Assembly (NCBI RefSeq): GCF_018130065.1
Contig: NZ_JAFCME010000006.1
Span: 124,001-188,000, forward strand
Origin: Bradyrhizobium sp. AUGA SZCCT0158
GTDB taxonomy: Bacteria; Pseudomonadota; Alphaproteobacteria; Rhizobiales; Xanthobacteraceae
Direction: 5' to 3'
DNA: 64,000 bases
Numbering within the stretch: the stretch's first letter is position 1; every line of letters begins with the position of its first letter. The notes below the pieces were generated by a model. It did not search any database. It saw only the letters and a list, made by a program, of their open reading frames with translations, and had not been told where the DNA came from. Of this stretch, positions 52,859-61,458 are shown piece by piece. Made by a program: the position numbers and the translations under genes.

Positions 52859-54094
52859 CTACCCGCCTTGCCGCAGCCGCGCCAGCACCTTGAGCCCGCC
52901 ATAGCCGTCGGCGGGCAGCAGGCCCATCTTGGTCTGGTAATCCCGGACCGCCTTCATGGTGTCATTGCCGACGCGGCCATCGGTGCCGCCGGTGTCGAAG
53001 CCGGCTTTTGTCAGCCGCGTCTGCATCTCCTGCACCTCGGCCAGCGTCAGCGCGCGTTCGGAGCCCGGGAAGGGATGAATGAACGGCGGCGCGCCGAGAA
53101 TGCGGTCGCCGAGATGGCAGATCGCGAGCGCATAATTCATCGACGGATTGTAGCTGCGCACCGCGTAGAAATTCGGCCCCAGCAGGAACGCGGGTCCGCC
53201 GGCGACCGGCACCCACAATTGCGCGGACGCATTCGGTTGCGGGAAAGGCTTGCCGTCGGCGCGGGTGACGCCGGCGCTGGCCCACGCCGCATAGGTGCGG
53301 TTGCCGCTGCCGGACGCGCCGCCGGCGCGGACCTCGTAACCCCAATGTTCGCCGCGGTGATACTTGCCGCGATTGACCAGATAGCGCGCGCTGGAGCCGA
53401 GGGCGTCGTCCGGCTTGCCGAACGGCGAGACGCGGCCGTCCTTGTCGTAGTCCATGCCGACATTGAGCCAGACTTCCGGCATCCACTGGGTATGTCCCAT
53501 CGCGCCGGCCCACGATCCCCGCATTTCCTCCGGCGTGCCCCAGCCGCGGTTGACGATCTTCAGCGCGTTGATCAGTTCGGTTTCCCAATAGGCGCGGCGG
53601 CGCGGCTCGTTCCAGGCCAGCGCTGCGAGCGAGGGAAAGATCGGGCGCATATGGTTCTGCTGCACCAAGGGATCGCCATAGGCGGATTCAACGCCCCACA
53701 GCGCCAGCAATGTGCCGCGCTCGACGCCAAAGTCCTGCTCGATTCGCGTGAACAGCGCCTCGTTCTTCCGCAGCGCTTCCTTGCCCGCCGTGATGCGCCA
53801 GTCCGAGGCGCGGCGATTGACGTATTGCCAGATCTGCTCGTGGAATTCCGGCTGTTTCTGCATCTGCCGGAACACGGACATGTCGGGCTCGATGCGGTCC
53901 ATCACGCGGCTCCAGGTCGCGTCCGATATGCCTTTTGCCAGCGCGCGAGCGCGAAAATTATCGCGCCACGCGTCGAAGCCGGGCGGCGCCGCGGCCAACG
54001 CGGCAAGCGGATTGGCGAGCACGGCTGCGGTGCCGATACCGGCTTGCAGCAGGGCGCGGCGGGTCGGCAATCTCAGAGAATCGAACGGTTCCAT
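52859..54094 (-). CDS. Lytic murein transglycosylase (MltB family) with peptidoglycan-binding domain
   Basis: 411 residues. Cleaves glycan strands with 1,6-anhydro ring formation. The N-terminus LPTRRALLQAGIGTAAVLAN is Tat-like. The catalytic Glu lies in LLALWGVESAYGDP, and GSWAGAMGHTQWMPEVW and SSARYLVNRGKYHRGEHWG follow the MltB/SltB pattern. Residues from about 345 (ALTLAEVQEMQTRLTKAGFD ... VGNDTMKAVRDYQTKMG) form a PG_binding_1 domain. Periplasmic wall remodelling. Confidence 0.93.
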   Translation of the reverse strand: MEPFDSLRLPTRRALLQAGIGTAAVLANPLAALAAAPPGFDAWRDNFRARALAKGISDATWSRVMDRIEPDMSVFRQMQKQPEFHEQIWQYVNRRASDWRITAGKEALRKNEALFTRIEQDFGVERGTLLALWGVESAYGDPLVQQNHMRPIFPSLAALAWNEPRRRAYWETELINALKIVNRGWGTPEEMRGSWAGAMGHTQWMPEVWLNVGMDYDKDGRVSPFGKPDDALGSSARYLVNRGKYHRGEHWGYEVRAGGASGSGNRTYAAWASAGVTRADGKPFPQPNASAQLWVPVAGGPAFLLGPNFYAVRSYNPSMNYALAICHLGDRILGAPPFIHPFPGSERALTLAEVQEMQTRLTKAGFDTGGTDGRVGNDTMKAVRDYQTKMGLLPADGYGGLKVLARLRQGG

Positions 54095-54193
54095 GGCGGT
54101 ATTGTACGGGGCAGGGCGCGCTCACCAAAGCGCATTTGCGCGGCGCCGTCGTCGCAGCCGGAACGTGGAACTCCCGAAGGTAGAATAGTCGCC

Positions 54194-54826
54194 CTAGGCC
54201 TGCTGAAAGTCCGCAGCGATCCGTGCGAGCCAGCGCCGGACCGTCGCCTGCGCGGTGGCCGAAAGCCCGGCCGCCAGGCGACGTTCCACCGCCTGGACGT
54301 GACGGCGGCATTTGTCGAGCAGCACAGTGCCGCGCCGGGTCAGTGTCCATTGCAGCACCCGGCCGTGGATCGGGTGCGGGGTCTTCCGGATCGCGCCGTC
54401 GCGTTCCAGATTGCGGATGATGACGCCGACGGTTTGCGGGGTCAGCAGGGCAACCCGCGCCAGATCGGCGCCCGACAGGCCGGGATAGGCCCGCAGCATC
54501 GTCAGCGCCACGAATTGCGGTGTGGTGACGCCGAGTTCGCCGAGCGCCCGCTCCAGCGTCAGCCGGGTCGCGGCCTGGGCCTGCCGCAGCAAATAGGCGA
54601 GGTGGCCTTGCTCGCCGCGCTTGCCTTCGCCCGGCGGCGGCGGCGGGCGGATCATCGCGAGCACGGGATCGGCGGCGGATTTTTTCGGGCGCTGGTGAGA
54701 GTTTTTGCGAGAGGATTTCCGGCGCAAAGGATTTTTTGCCGCGACGGATTTTCTGGATTTTTTTGACACCGTTTTTTGTGGCCGACGCAGTTTGGATTTT
54801 ACCGAAGGTCTGATCTTGCGCGCCAT
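54194..54826 (-). CDS. MarR-family regulator with long basic N-terminal tail
   Basis: 210 residues from ATG 54826. The first 55 residues are strikingly basic and low complexity (KLRRPQKTVSKKSRKS; LRRKSSRKNSHQRPKKS) and precede a normal MarR winged-helix domain (VALTMLRAYPGLSGADLARV; LTPQTVGVIIRNLERDGAIR; PIHGRVLQWTLTRRG). It is divergent from an AhpD-like gene, with the palindrome tataag-ggct-cttata right at its start codon, so autoregulation and control of the neighbour are likely. The tail may bind DNA non-specifically. Confidence 0.9.
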   Translation of the reverse strand: MARKIRPSVKSKLRRPQKTVSKKSRKSVAAKNPLRRKSSRKNSHQRPKKSAADPVLAMIRPPPPPGEGKRGEQGHLAYLLRQAQAATRLTLERALGELGVTTPQFVALTMLRAYPGLSGADLARVALLTPQTVGVIIRNLERDGAIRKTPHPIHGRVLQWTLTRRGTVLLDKCRRHVQAVERRLAAGLSATAQATVRRWLARIAADFQQA

Positions 54827-54841
54827 ATAAGGGCTCTTATA
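54826..54841. promoter_or_regulatory. Palindromic operator candidate for the MarR regulator
   Basis: tataag (54826-54831), ggct, cttata (54836-54841): perfect 6-bp inverted arms touching the MarR ATG and about 30 bp before the AhpD-like ATG. Size and position fit a MarR dimer site controlling both divergent genes. Confidence 0.5.
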
Positions 54842-54870
54842 ATAAATCAGCACACTGATAACAGAAGGCA

Positions 54871-55356
54871 ATGAACATGTCACATGCCCGCAAGGAATAT
54901 AAAGATTTTATGGCGCTGGCGCCCGAGGCCTATGAGGTCGTGCTGGCGCTCAGCAAGGTCGCGGCCGCGGCGGGCATCGACAAGCAACTGCTCGAACTGA
55001 TCAAGCTGCGCGCCTCGCAGATCAACGGCTGTGCGTTTTGCGTGCAATATCACATCCTGCAAAGCGAGAGCCTCGGCATCTCCGCCGACAAGCTCAACCT
55101 GGTCGTGGTGTGGCGCGAGACGCCGCAATTCTCGCCTCGCGAACGCGCGGCTTTGGCGTGGACGGAAGCGTTGACGTTGCTCAGCGGCGGCGTCAGCGAC
55201 GAGGTCTATGCGCAGGCGAGCGCCGAATTCTCGGAAAAGGAACTGGCCTATCTCACCTCGGCGATTGCCTCGATCAACGTCTGGAACAGGTTCGGCGCCG
55301 CCTTCCGCTGGACCCCGCCGGCGCGGCAGAAGCCGGTCGGCGCTGCCGCGTCCTAG
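54871..55356 (+). CDS. Carboxymuconolactone decarboxylase/AhpD-like peroxidase-family protein
   Basis: 161 residues. The AhpD-type active site is visible as QINGCAFCVQYH (C-x2-C-x3-H) preceded by ELIKLRASQ. Such proteins reduce peroxides or thiol partners. gaagg precedes the ATG. Divergent from the MarR gene, which suggests induction by an oxidant or phenolic ligand. Its last 4 bp overlap the end of the convergent M23 peptidase gene. Confidence 0.92.
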   Translation: MNMSHARKEYKDFMALAPEAYEVVLALSKVAAAAGIDKQLLELIKLRASQINGCAFCVQYHILQSESLGISADKLNLVVVWRETPQFSPRERAALAWTEALTLLSGGVSDEVYAQASAEFSEKELAYLTSAIASINVWNRFGAAFRWTPPARQKPVGAAAS

Positions 55357-56951
55357 TTGTCGCCCTCGCTACCTTCCTGCGGGTCGGGCCGGATCACGTC
55401 TTGCGGCTGGGCGTGGGCGACAGCGGCGGGCGCGACAGGGTCGGTGCCGAGCTCGCGCCCTCGACCGCGCAACAGGCGCTCATAGGCCGAGATCAGCGTG
55501 GTGTAGGGATTGACCCAGATCCAGCCGTCCCGCGTGAACACCTGCACGTCGAAATGCAGATGCAGCGAGGTGCCGTTGGGAAAGTCGAGATAGTTCGAGG
55601 CGACGCCGATTTTTTCGCCCTCGGCGACCTGGCGGCCATTGAGGATGCCGTCCGCGTCCAGGCTGGACGGATTCATGTGCATGTAGCGGAAGCGGATATG
55701 TTCGTTGCGTGTGTTGACCTGCAGCGTTGCCGCCTGCTGCTTCAGCGAACGGATCAGGACGCCGTCGCGAACCGCGACGACCGCCTGCTGCTTCGGATCG
55801 CAACTGCCCGGGCTTTCGCTGTTCTGCGCCATGCACGCACCCGGACGGATGTCCTGCCCCTGATGGCCGAAACCGGCGGCGCATTGGCCGACCTCGAAAC
55901 TGCGCGCCTCGCAGAAATTGTCCTGCCAGGGATATCCGCGTTCGTCGGGTTTGCGTTTGCCGAAGGCTTGCGAGCGGGCGAAGGCGGGCGCCTTTTCCAG
56001 CGGAAACCGGATCTGAGAATAGCTGGTGAGATCGGGACGGCCGCCGCGCTTGCGCGCGCCGCTGTTGGCGACGATGTCGCCGCTTGGGCGATAGGTGAAG
56101 TCGGGGGAGGGTACGATCGGCCGCTCGGCAATCTCGGACGAAATATCCCGGCGCGGCCGCGACGGCTGGCCGCCGGTGATGCGCAGCGCCTTGAGGAATC
56201 GTTCCGCGACCGGATAGGCCTCCCGGCAGGCCAGCCGCCGCGGGCGCGGCGTCGAGTCGAGGCACTGGATCGACACCACATAGGGCACGCCGAAGCGCGT
56301 GAAGGCGTAGCGCACATAGCCTTCGCGGATGAAGCGCCGCAGGTCCGGGAATTGCGCCGCCAGCGCCTTGACCGGCTCGCCCTTGCCGGCGAGCGGATCG
56401 GCGAGGTCGTAGGTCAGGATCGAGCCCGTGATCTGCACCTCGACGGGCTTGGCGTAAGTCCGCTGCGGCATGCCGTCGCCCGCGCCCGGCTCGAACGAAA
56501 ACATCGCATCGTAGCCGGCGGCGCCGGCGTGGAACAGATCGGCGGGGCGGAAGTCGGCTTGATAGCGCGATACCGACAGGGTGTCGGGGACGCCGTTCTG
56601 GCGGGCATCGAGATAGCTTGCAGTGTCGAACGGCAGCAGCACCGGAACAGGACTGCGTCCGATCCCCGGGAAGACCGGCGAGGTGATCGCGTTCAGTTGC
56701 ACCAGCGCCGGCATCGAGCGCGGGTCCCAGCGGGGCGCCCGCCGCTGGCTGGCAAAGGTGAAGGCGGACGCAACCGCAGGCTCGGTATTGATCTCGGAAC
56801 GGAGCTGATCCAGCACCGCGCGCCATTCGACGCGGACGGCCGAGATCGAAGGGGTCCGGAACTCGTCGGCGAAAGCGCCGACGGCGCAGGCGGGAAGCAA
56901 ACAGAAGGCTGCCAGCCAACGGGACAGCAAGCGGACAGCCTTCGTACCCAA
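55353..56951 (-). CDS. M23-family (LytM-like) peptidase with long N-terminal region
   Basis: 532 residues with a signal peptide (WLAAFCLLPACAVGAFADE). Residues up to about 350 show no domain I recognise, though they contain paired cysteines (SIQCLDSTPRPRRLACREAY). The C-terminal part has the M23 zinc motifs GHQGQDIRPG (H-x-G-x-D), RYMHM and LHLHFDV (H-x-H), so an active endopeptidase is likely. It would cut peptidoglycan cross-links in the periplasm. No close link with neighbours is evident. Confidence 0.87.
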   Translation of the reverse strand: MGTKAVRLLSRWLAAFCLLPACAVGAFADEFRTPSISAVRVEWRAVLDQLRSEINTEPAVASAFTFASQRRAPRWDPRSMPALVQLNAITSPVFPGIGRSPVPVLLPFDTASYLDARQNGVPDTLSVSRYQADFRPADLFHAGAAGYDAMFSFEPGAGDGMPQRTYAKPVEVQITGSILTYDLADPLAGKGEPVKALAAQFPDLRRFIREGYVRYAFTRFGVPYVVSIQCLDSTPRPRRLACREAYPVAERFLKALRITGGQPSRPRRDISSEIAERPIVPSPDFTYRPSGDIVANSGARKRGGRPDLTSYSQIRFPLEKAPAFARSQAFGKRKPDERGYPWQDNFCEARSFEVGQCAAGFGHQGQDIRPGACMAQNSESPGSCDPKQQAVVAVRDGVLIRSLKQQAATLQVNTRNEHIRFRYMHMNPSSLDADGILNGRQVAEGEKIGVASNYLDFPNGTSLHLHFDVQVFTRDGWIWVNPYTTLISAYERLLRGRGRELGTDPVAPAAVAHAQPQDVIRPDPQEGSEGDN

Positions 56952-56994
56952 TGCATCGCCCCCTGGCGCATGCCCCGTTGTCTAACTCTGGCGC

Positions 56995-57561
56995 CTAGTC
57001 CTTGGCGCGCTCGACGTAGGAGCCGTCCTCGGTCATGACCACGATCCGCGTTCCCGTTCCGACGTGCGGCGGCACGTTGGTGCGTACGCCGTTGGACAGG
57101 ATAGCAGGTTTGTAGGACGACGACGCGGTCTGGCCCTTGGTGACCGGCTCGGTTTCGACAACTTCCAGCGTCGCGCGCTGCGGCATCTGGATCGCCACCG
57201 GAACCATGTCGTGCAGCGAGAGCTTCACCGACATGTTCTCCTGCAGATAGGGCGCCGCCGAGCCGATGATTTCCTTGGACACCTGGACCTGGTCGTAGGT
57301 CTCACCGTTCATGAAATGAAAACCGTCGGCGTCTTCATAGAGGTAGTTGAAATTGTGATCCTCGATCGTCGCCTTCTCGACCTGGTCGGTGGTCTTGTAG
57401 CGTTCCGAAATCTTCACACCGTCGCCTATCCGGCGCATTTCGATCTGACTGACCGGAGTTCCCTTGCCGGGATGGATGTTTTCGGCGGTCAGAACCACAT
57501 AAAGCTTGCCGTCTTGCTCGATGACGTTGCCCTTGCGAATTGAACTGGCGATGACTTTCAA
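56995..57561 (-). CDS. efp: Translation elongation factor P
   Basis: 188 residues. Relieves ribosome stalling at polyproline. The modification loop is [13 protein letters not shown] with the target lysine at residue 33, equivalent to E. coli Lys34. The epmA and epmB homologues needed for beta-lysylation lie 1.2 kb away on the other strand, so the protein is expected to carry beta-lysine. Confidence 0.97.
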   Translation of the reverse strand: MKVIASSIRKGNVIEQDGKLYVVLTAENIHPGKGTPVSQIEMRRIGDGVKISERYKTTDQVEKATIEDHNFNYLYEDADGFHFMNGETYDQVQVSKEIIGSAAPYLQENMSVKLSLHDMVPVAIQMPQRATLEVVETEPVTKGQTASSSYKPAILSNGVRTNVPPHVGTGTRIVVMTEDGSYVERAKD

Positions 57562-57727
57562 AGCGGTTTTCCTGAATTTCTGGCCTCCGACCCGTCAGGA
57601 CAATTGTGTCCCGCGGCCAATGAGGCGGTTTCGGGCTGCAACATACTGATTTGCCCTCCAGATACCAGCCTTTTGCGGCCCGTTCCGGCAGGTTGCCGTG
57701 GGTCCCGATCGCGGGCCTGCTTCCTGG

Positions 57728-58473
57728 TTATTTCCGCTTGGGGCGAGGGGACGTGAAGGCCTGGGCGTTGTGTGCGGCAAAGGCGGCGGGCACCGTAAAC
57801 GTCCCGGTTTTCAGGTCATAGGCGCACCACCAGTCCTCGATATAGGGCCGCGGCTTGTCTTCGCCCTGGGCGTCGAAGGAAAGGCTGATCACGACGTAGC
57901 GGCTATCAGGCCAGTGCTGGCCGAGCCACGCGTAATTGTCGTCCAAGCCTTTGACCAGGGCGGCAAAGACGTGACTGAGCGAATCGCGCTCCTTGGGGTC
58001 GCGACGCAGTTTTTTGGATGCCGGCAAGCCCCAGAAATAGTCCCAGGCCATCTCGCTCAACGGCTTCGGCGTGGCGGAAGTGAATTCAAATCCGTTCCGC
58101 CGGTACAGGAACAGCGTCTGGAAACCGGCACCGGTTTTCTGCATGCGCACCAGCCACCGGCTGTTCGGAGTAAAGCGAAAGCCTGCGGGATAGCCTGCGG
58201 ATCGATGCCTTCGCCGGCATTCAGCAGCGAGGGGTGTCGACGCCCCTCGTCGAAGGTCCAGAACTGGAACAGAAAACCTTCATCGCCCTTGTCCGCGGCA
58301 TATTGCTCAACCCGAATTTGCCCGTCGGGTGCGGTGAAAATGTCATCCGCCTCCGTCTTCAGTTTGAACTCAGGCCTGGGGCCGGTCGCGCTGGCGGGCG
58401 CTGGCGTGGCGAGGACGAACAACAGCATACCTGCCAGCAGAAGCCCTGTTCGTCGTAACCAGCCGCCAAACAT
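57728..58473 (-). pseudogene. Conserved exported hypothetical protein, frameshifted near 58190
   Basis: Minus-strand ATG 58473 starts MFGGWLRRTGLLLAGMLLFV, a signal peptide ending PAPASA, followed by EFKLKTEADDIFTAPDGQIR and a charged region to GEGIDPQ. Sensible coding then switches frame to YPAGFRFTPNSRWLVRMQKT and runs to the stop at 57728 (about 248 residues in all). At the junction gcaggc occurs twice around tatccc, so a small duplication or slippage is likely. No family recognised. Lies between efp and epmA. Confidence 0.65.
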
Positions 58474-58732
58474 CGTACGTTCCGTTCCATTTTGCTGCCC
58501 ATTGGACTCGCCAATGGCCGCGAGGTTCAGGGCGCAACTTGAAGTTCGCGGCGCCGATCGCGCGAATGGACAAGACGTGCGTCTTTCGACATGACAGACG
58601 GACCGGAAGTGGGGTATCCGCGGTGTTCCCGGCACGGCTGCTTTGCCGCAGAGAAAGTTAAATAATGTCAACGGTATACGGCGATATTCTGAACGTTTTC
58701 ATCGGTTCGCGCGCCGCTCCGGCTGGTTGCTG

Positions 58733-59785
58733 ATGTCCGGGATAGACCAGCCATCGCCATGGTGGTCGCCGGCGCGGCACGCCGACCGGAAGCCGTTCCT
58801 GATGGCGCGGGCCGCGATCACGAAGGGCTTGCGAGCCTGGTTCGACGAGCAGGGGTTCGCCGAGGCCGAGACGGGCATCCTGCAGGTCTCGCCGGGCAAT
58901 GAGACACACCTGCATGCGCCCCGGACCGAACTGACCGGTGGAGACGGAACCCGCGCGCCGCGCTATTTGCGGACTTCACCGGAGTTCGCGGCCAAGAAAC
59001 TGCTCGCGGCGGGCGAAGACAAGATATTCGAGTTTGCACGCGTGTTCCGTGACCGCGAGCGCGGCGATCTTCATTTGCCTGAATTCACCATGCTGGAATG
59101 GTACCGCGCCAACGCGGCCTATGACGCCATTATGGCCGACACGATTGTGGTCATCGCCCATGCAGCGCAGGCGACGGGCATCGGGCAATTCTCGTTTCGC
59201 GGCCGCATCTCCGATCCCTTCGCCGAGCCTGAATTGCTGACGGTCGCGACCGCGTTCGAGCGGTTCGCCGGGATCGACTTACTGGCGACGGTCGCGGATG
59301 GCGAAGGGGATCGCAGGGCGCTCGCCGAGGCTTCAAAATCGCGGGTGCGGGTTGCGGACGACGACACCTGGTCCGATATCTTCAGCAAGGTCCTGGTCGA
59401 GCATATCGAACCAAATCTCGGGCAGGGGTGTTTGACGGTATTATTTGAGTATCCAGTGCCGGAGGCAGCGCTGGCGCGCGTGAAAGCGTCCGATCCGCGT
59501 GTGGCCGAGCGGTTTGAGATCTACGCTTGCGGCGTCGAGCTCGCCAACGGGTTTGGCGAATTGACCGATGCCGCCGAACAGCGTCGTCGTTTCATGCAGG
59601 CGATGGACGAGAAGGCGCGGCGTTACGGTGAGCGCTATCCGCTCGACGAGGATTTTCTGCAGGCGGTCGCCGTGATGCCGCAAGCCAGCGGTGTCGCGCT
59701 CGGTTTTGACCGGCTGGTGATGCTGGCAAGCGGTGCGCTCAGGGTGGATCAGGTGGTATGGACACCACCGGCGGGAGAAGCATGA
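58733..59785 (+). CDS. epmA: EF-P lysine aminoacylase EpmA (GenX/PoxA)
   Basis: 350 residues. Class II lysyl-tRNA-synthetase-like enzyme that attaches (R)-beta-lysine to EF-P. Motif 2 is FEFARVFRDRERGDLHLPEF and motif 3 is GVALGFDRLVMLASG; the tRNA anticodon-binding domain of LysRS is absent, as expected. ATG 58733 (MSGIDQPSPWW) is preferred over an upstream in-frame ATG at 58643. Overlaps epmB by 4 bp. Confidence 0.93.
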   Translation: MSGIDQPSPWWSPARHADRKPFLMARAAITKGLRAWFDEQGFAEAETGILQVSPGNETHLHAPRTELTGGDGTRAPRYLRTSPEFAAKKLLAAGEDKIFEFARVFRDRERGDLHLPEFTMLEWYRANAAYDAIMADTIVVIAHAAQATGIGQFSFRGRISDPFAEPELLTVATAFERFAGIDLLATVADGEGDRRALAEASKSRVRVADDDTWSDIFSKVLVEHIEPNLGQGCLTVLFEYPVPEAALARVKASDPRVAERFEIYACGVELANGFGELTDAAEQRRRFMQAMDEKARRYGERYPLDEDFLQAVAVMPQASGVALGFDRLVMLASGALRVDQVVWTPPAGEA

Positions 59786-60873
59786 ACAGGATCGATCCGA
59801 AATTGGCGGCGACGTTGCGACAACCGGCGGAACTCGTCGATTGCGATCTTGCGCCTGCGGCGGAACTGGCCGATCTCGAACGGGTTGCGGCGCGCTACGC
59901 GATTGCGGTGACGCCCGATATCGCTGCGCTGATCGACACCGACGATCCAAACGACCCGATCGCACGGCAGTTCATCCCAAGCACGCTGGAACTGGTGCAG
60001 GAGCCCGGCGAGCGCGCCGATCCGATCGGCGATGACGCCCATTCACCGGTCGCCGGCATCGTTCATCGCTATCCGGATCGCGTGCTGTTCAAGCTGGTTC
60101 ATGTCTGCGCAGTGTATTGCCGCTTCTGTTTTCGCCGCGAGATGGTGGGACCCGGCAAGGCAACGGCGCTGTCGGACAACGCCTATCGCGACGCGCTCGA
60201 CTATATCCGGATGCATCCCGAGATCTGGGAAGTCATCCTGACCGGCGGCGATCCCCTGATGCTGTCGCCGCGACGGATGGCCGAGATCATGGCCGACATC
60301 GCCGCCATCGATCACGTCAAGATCGTCCGCCTCCACACCCGCGTGCCGGTCGTGGCTCCCGCGCGCATCAGTGACGAGATGGTTGCGGCATTGAGGGTTG
60401 GCGGTGCCACCACCTGGGTCGCGGTTCACGCCAACCATCCGCGTGAGTTGACGGCGGAGGCCCGCGCCGCTTGCGCCCGGCTCGTCGATGCCGGCATTCC
60501 CCTGGTGAGCCAGTCGGTGCTGCTCCGCGGCGTCAATGACGATGCGGCGACGCTGGAAGCCCTGATGCGGACTTTCGTCGAATGCCGGATCAAGCCCTAT
60601 TACCTGCACCATGGCGATCTCGCGCCGGGAACCTCGCATCTGCGCACCACGATCGAGCGCGGACAGGAACTGATGCGCGGCTTGCGCGGACGCGTTTCCG
60701 GGCTATGTCAGCCCGATTACGTGCTCGATATTCCCGGCGGCCACGGCAAGGCGCCGATCGGCCCGCATTATTTGTCGCATCCAAATTCCCGGGAGCGTGA
60801 ACTATCCTCGGAAACGCGTTACCGTGTCGTCGATTATTGCGGTGACGTTCACCTCTATCCGCCGAAGCCGTGA
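59782..60873 (+). CDS. epmB: EpmB-type lysine 2,3-aminomutase
   Basis: 363 residues. Radical-SAM, PLP-dependent enzyme converting (S)-alpha-lysine to (R)-beta-lysine for EpmA. The cluster motif is HVCAVYCRFCFRRE (C-x3-C-x2-C) and the PLP lysine is expected near YVLDIPGGHGKAPIG. ATG 59782, preceded by cgggagaagc, is chosen over an upstream ATG at 59758. With epmA and efp it completes the EF-P modification pathway. Confidence 0.92.
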   Translation: MNRIDPKLAATLRQPAELVDCDLAPAAELADLERVAARYAIAVTPDIAALIDTDDPNDPIARQFIPSTLELVQEPGERADPIGDDAHSPVAGIVHRYPDRVLFKLVHVCAVYCRFCFRREMVGPGKATALSDNAYRDALDYIRMHPEIWEVILTGGDPLMLSPRRMAEIMADIAAIDHVKIVRLHTRVPVVAPARISDEMVAALRVGGATTWVAVHANHPRELTAEARAACARLVDAGIPLVSQSVLLRGVNDDAATLEALMRTFVECRIKPYYLHHGDLAPGTSHLRTTIERGQELMRGLRGRVSGLCQPDYVLDIPGGHGKAPIGPHYLSHPNSRERELSSETRYRVVDYCGDVHLYPPKP

Positions 60874-60880
60874 ACCGGCG

Positions 60881-61087
60881 ATGACGGACGGGGATGAGAG
60901 AGGCCAGAAGCAGGCGGAAGACGAGAGCAGCCGCGCGATCGAAAACGCGGTAATGCTGGCTTTCTTCGCGGTGCTGGTGGCAGCCGGTATATGGTTGCTC
61001 AGCACGATGGCCGAAGTACGAAAGGCGCAGGATTGCGCGGCCCAGGGGCGTCGCAATTGTGGAACGATCGATGTTCCGGCGCGATAA
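60881..61087 (+). CDS. Small single-pass membrane protein, 68 aa
   Basis: Starts 7 bp after epmB. A charged N-terminus (MTDGDERGQKQAEDESSRAI) leads into one hydrophobic helix (ENAVMLAFFAVLVAAGIWLL) and a C-terminal part with two cysteines (AQDCAAQGRRNCGTID). Not a family I recognise. The frame extends upstream into epmB; ATG 60881 is the first sensible start, with only a weak ribosome site. Probably co-transcribed with epmAB. Confidence 0.55.
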   Translation: MTDGDERGQKQAEDESSRAIENAVMLAFFAVLVAAGIWLLSTMAEVRKAQDCAAQGRRNCGTIDVPAR

Positions 61088-61114
61088 ATCAGAAATGAGA
61101 ACGGGAGAACCGAA

Positions 61115-61354
61115 ATGCGAAAAATAATCCTGTCAGTGGCGCTTCTGGTTCTGACCGGTAGTCCGGACGTATTCGCGCAAGGCTCAACGGTGCCGAAAAA
61201 TTCAGACAAAGTGATCCAGGCGCCGATCGGTCATCGCCAGCCACGCGCCGCCGACGTTCCCGAACCAAAGAACATGAACGATCCGAACGATCCCCTGAGC
61301 AAGGAAAATGCTTTGCTGGATCGCAAGATCAAGAGCATCTGCCGCGGCTGCTAA
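61115..61354 (+). CDS. Small exported protein, 79 aa
   Basis: A signal peptide (MRKIILSVALLVLTGSPDVF, cleavage after AQ) precedes a short hydrophilic mature part with PEPKNMNDPNDPLSKENALL and the C-terminus ICRGC. A strong ribosome site (cgggagaaccgaa) supports the start. Followed by a terminator-like inverted repeat. Function unknown. Confidence 0.65.
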   Translation: MRKIILSVALLVLTGSPDVFAQGSTVPKNSDKVIQAPIGHRQPRAADVPEPKNMNDPNDPLSKENALLDRKIKSICRGC

Positions 61355-61392
61355 GGCAGCGCCCTCGCCCATCACGGTACATCGACTTGACG

Positions 61393-61432
61393 GGCCAGAA
61401 TCTGCTTCAACTGTTTTGAGCAGACTCTGGCC
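61393..61432. terminator. Probable bidirectional terminator
   Basis: ggccagaatctgct (61393-61406) and agcagactctggcc (61419-61432) form a 14-bp stem with one G-T type mismatch; gttttgtt follows a few bases later on the plus strand. It separates the small exported protein gene from the convergent aroG. Confidence 0.55.
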
Positions 61433-61458
61433 GTAACGTTTTGTTCGAGCGCAATGTC

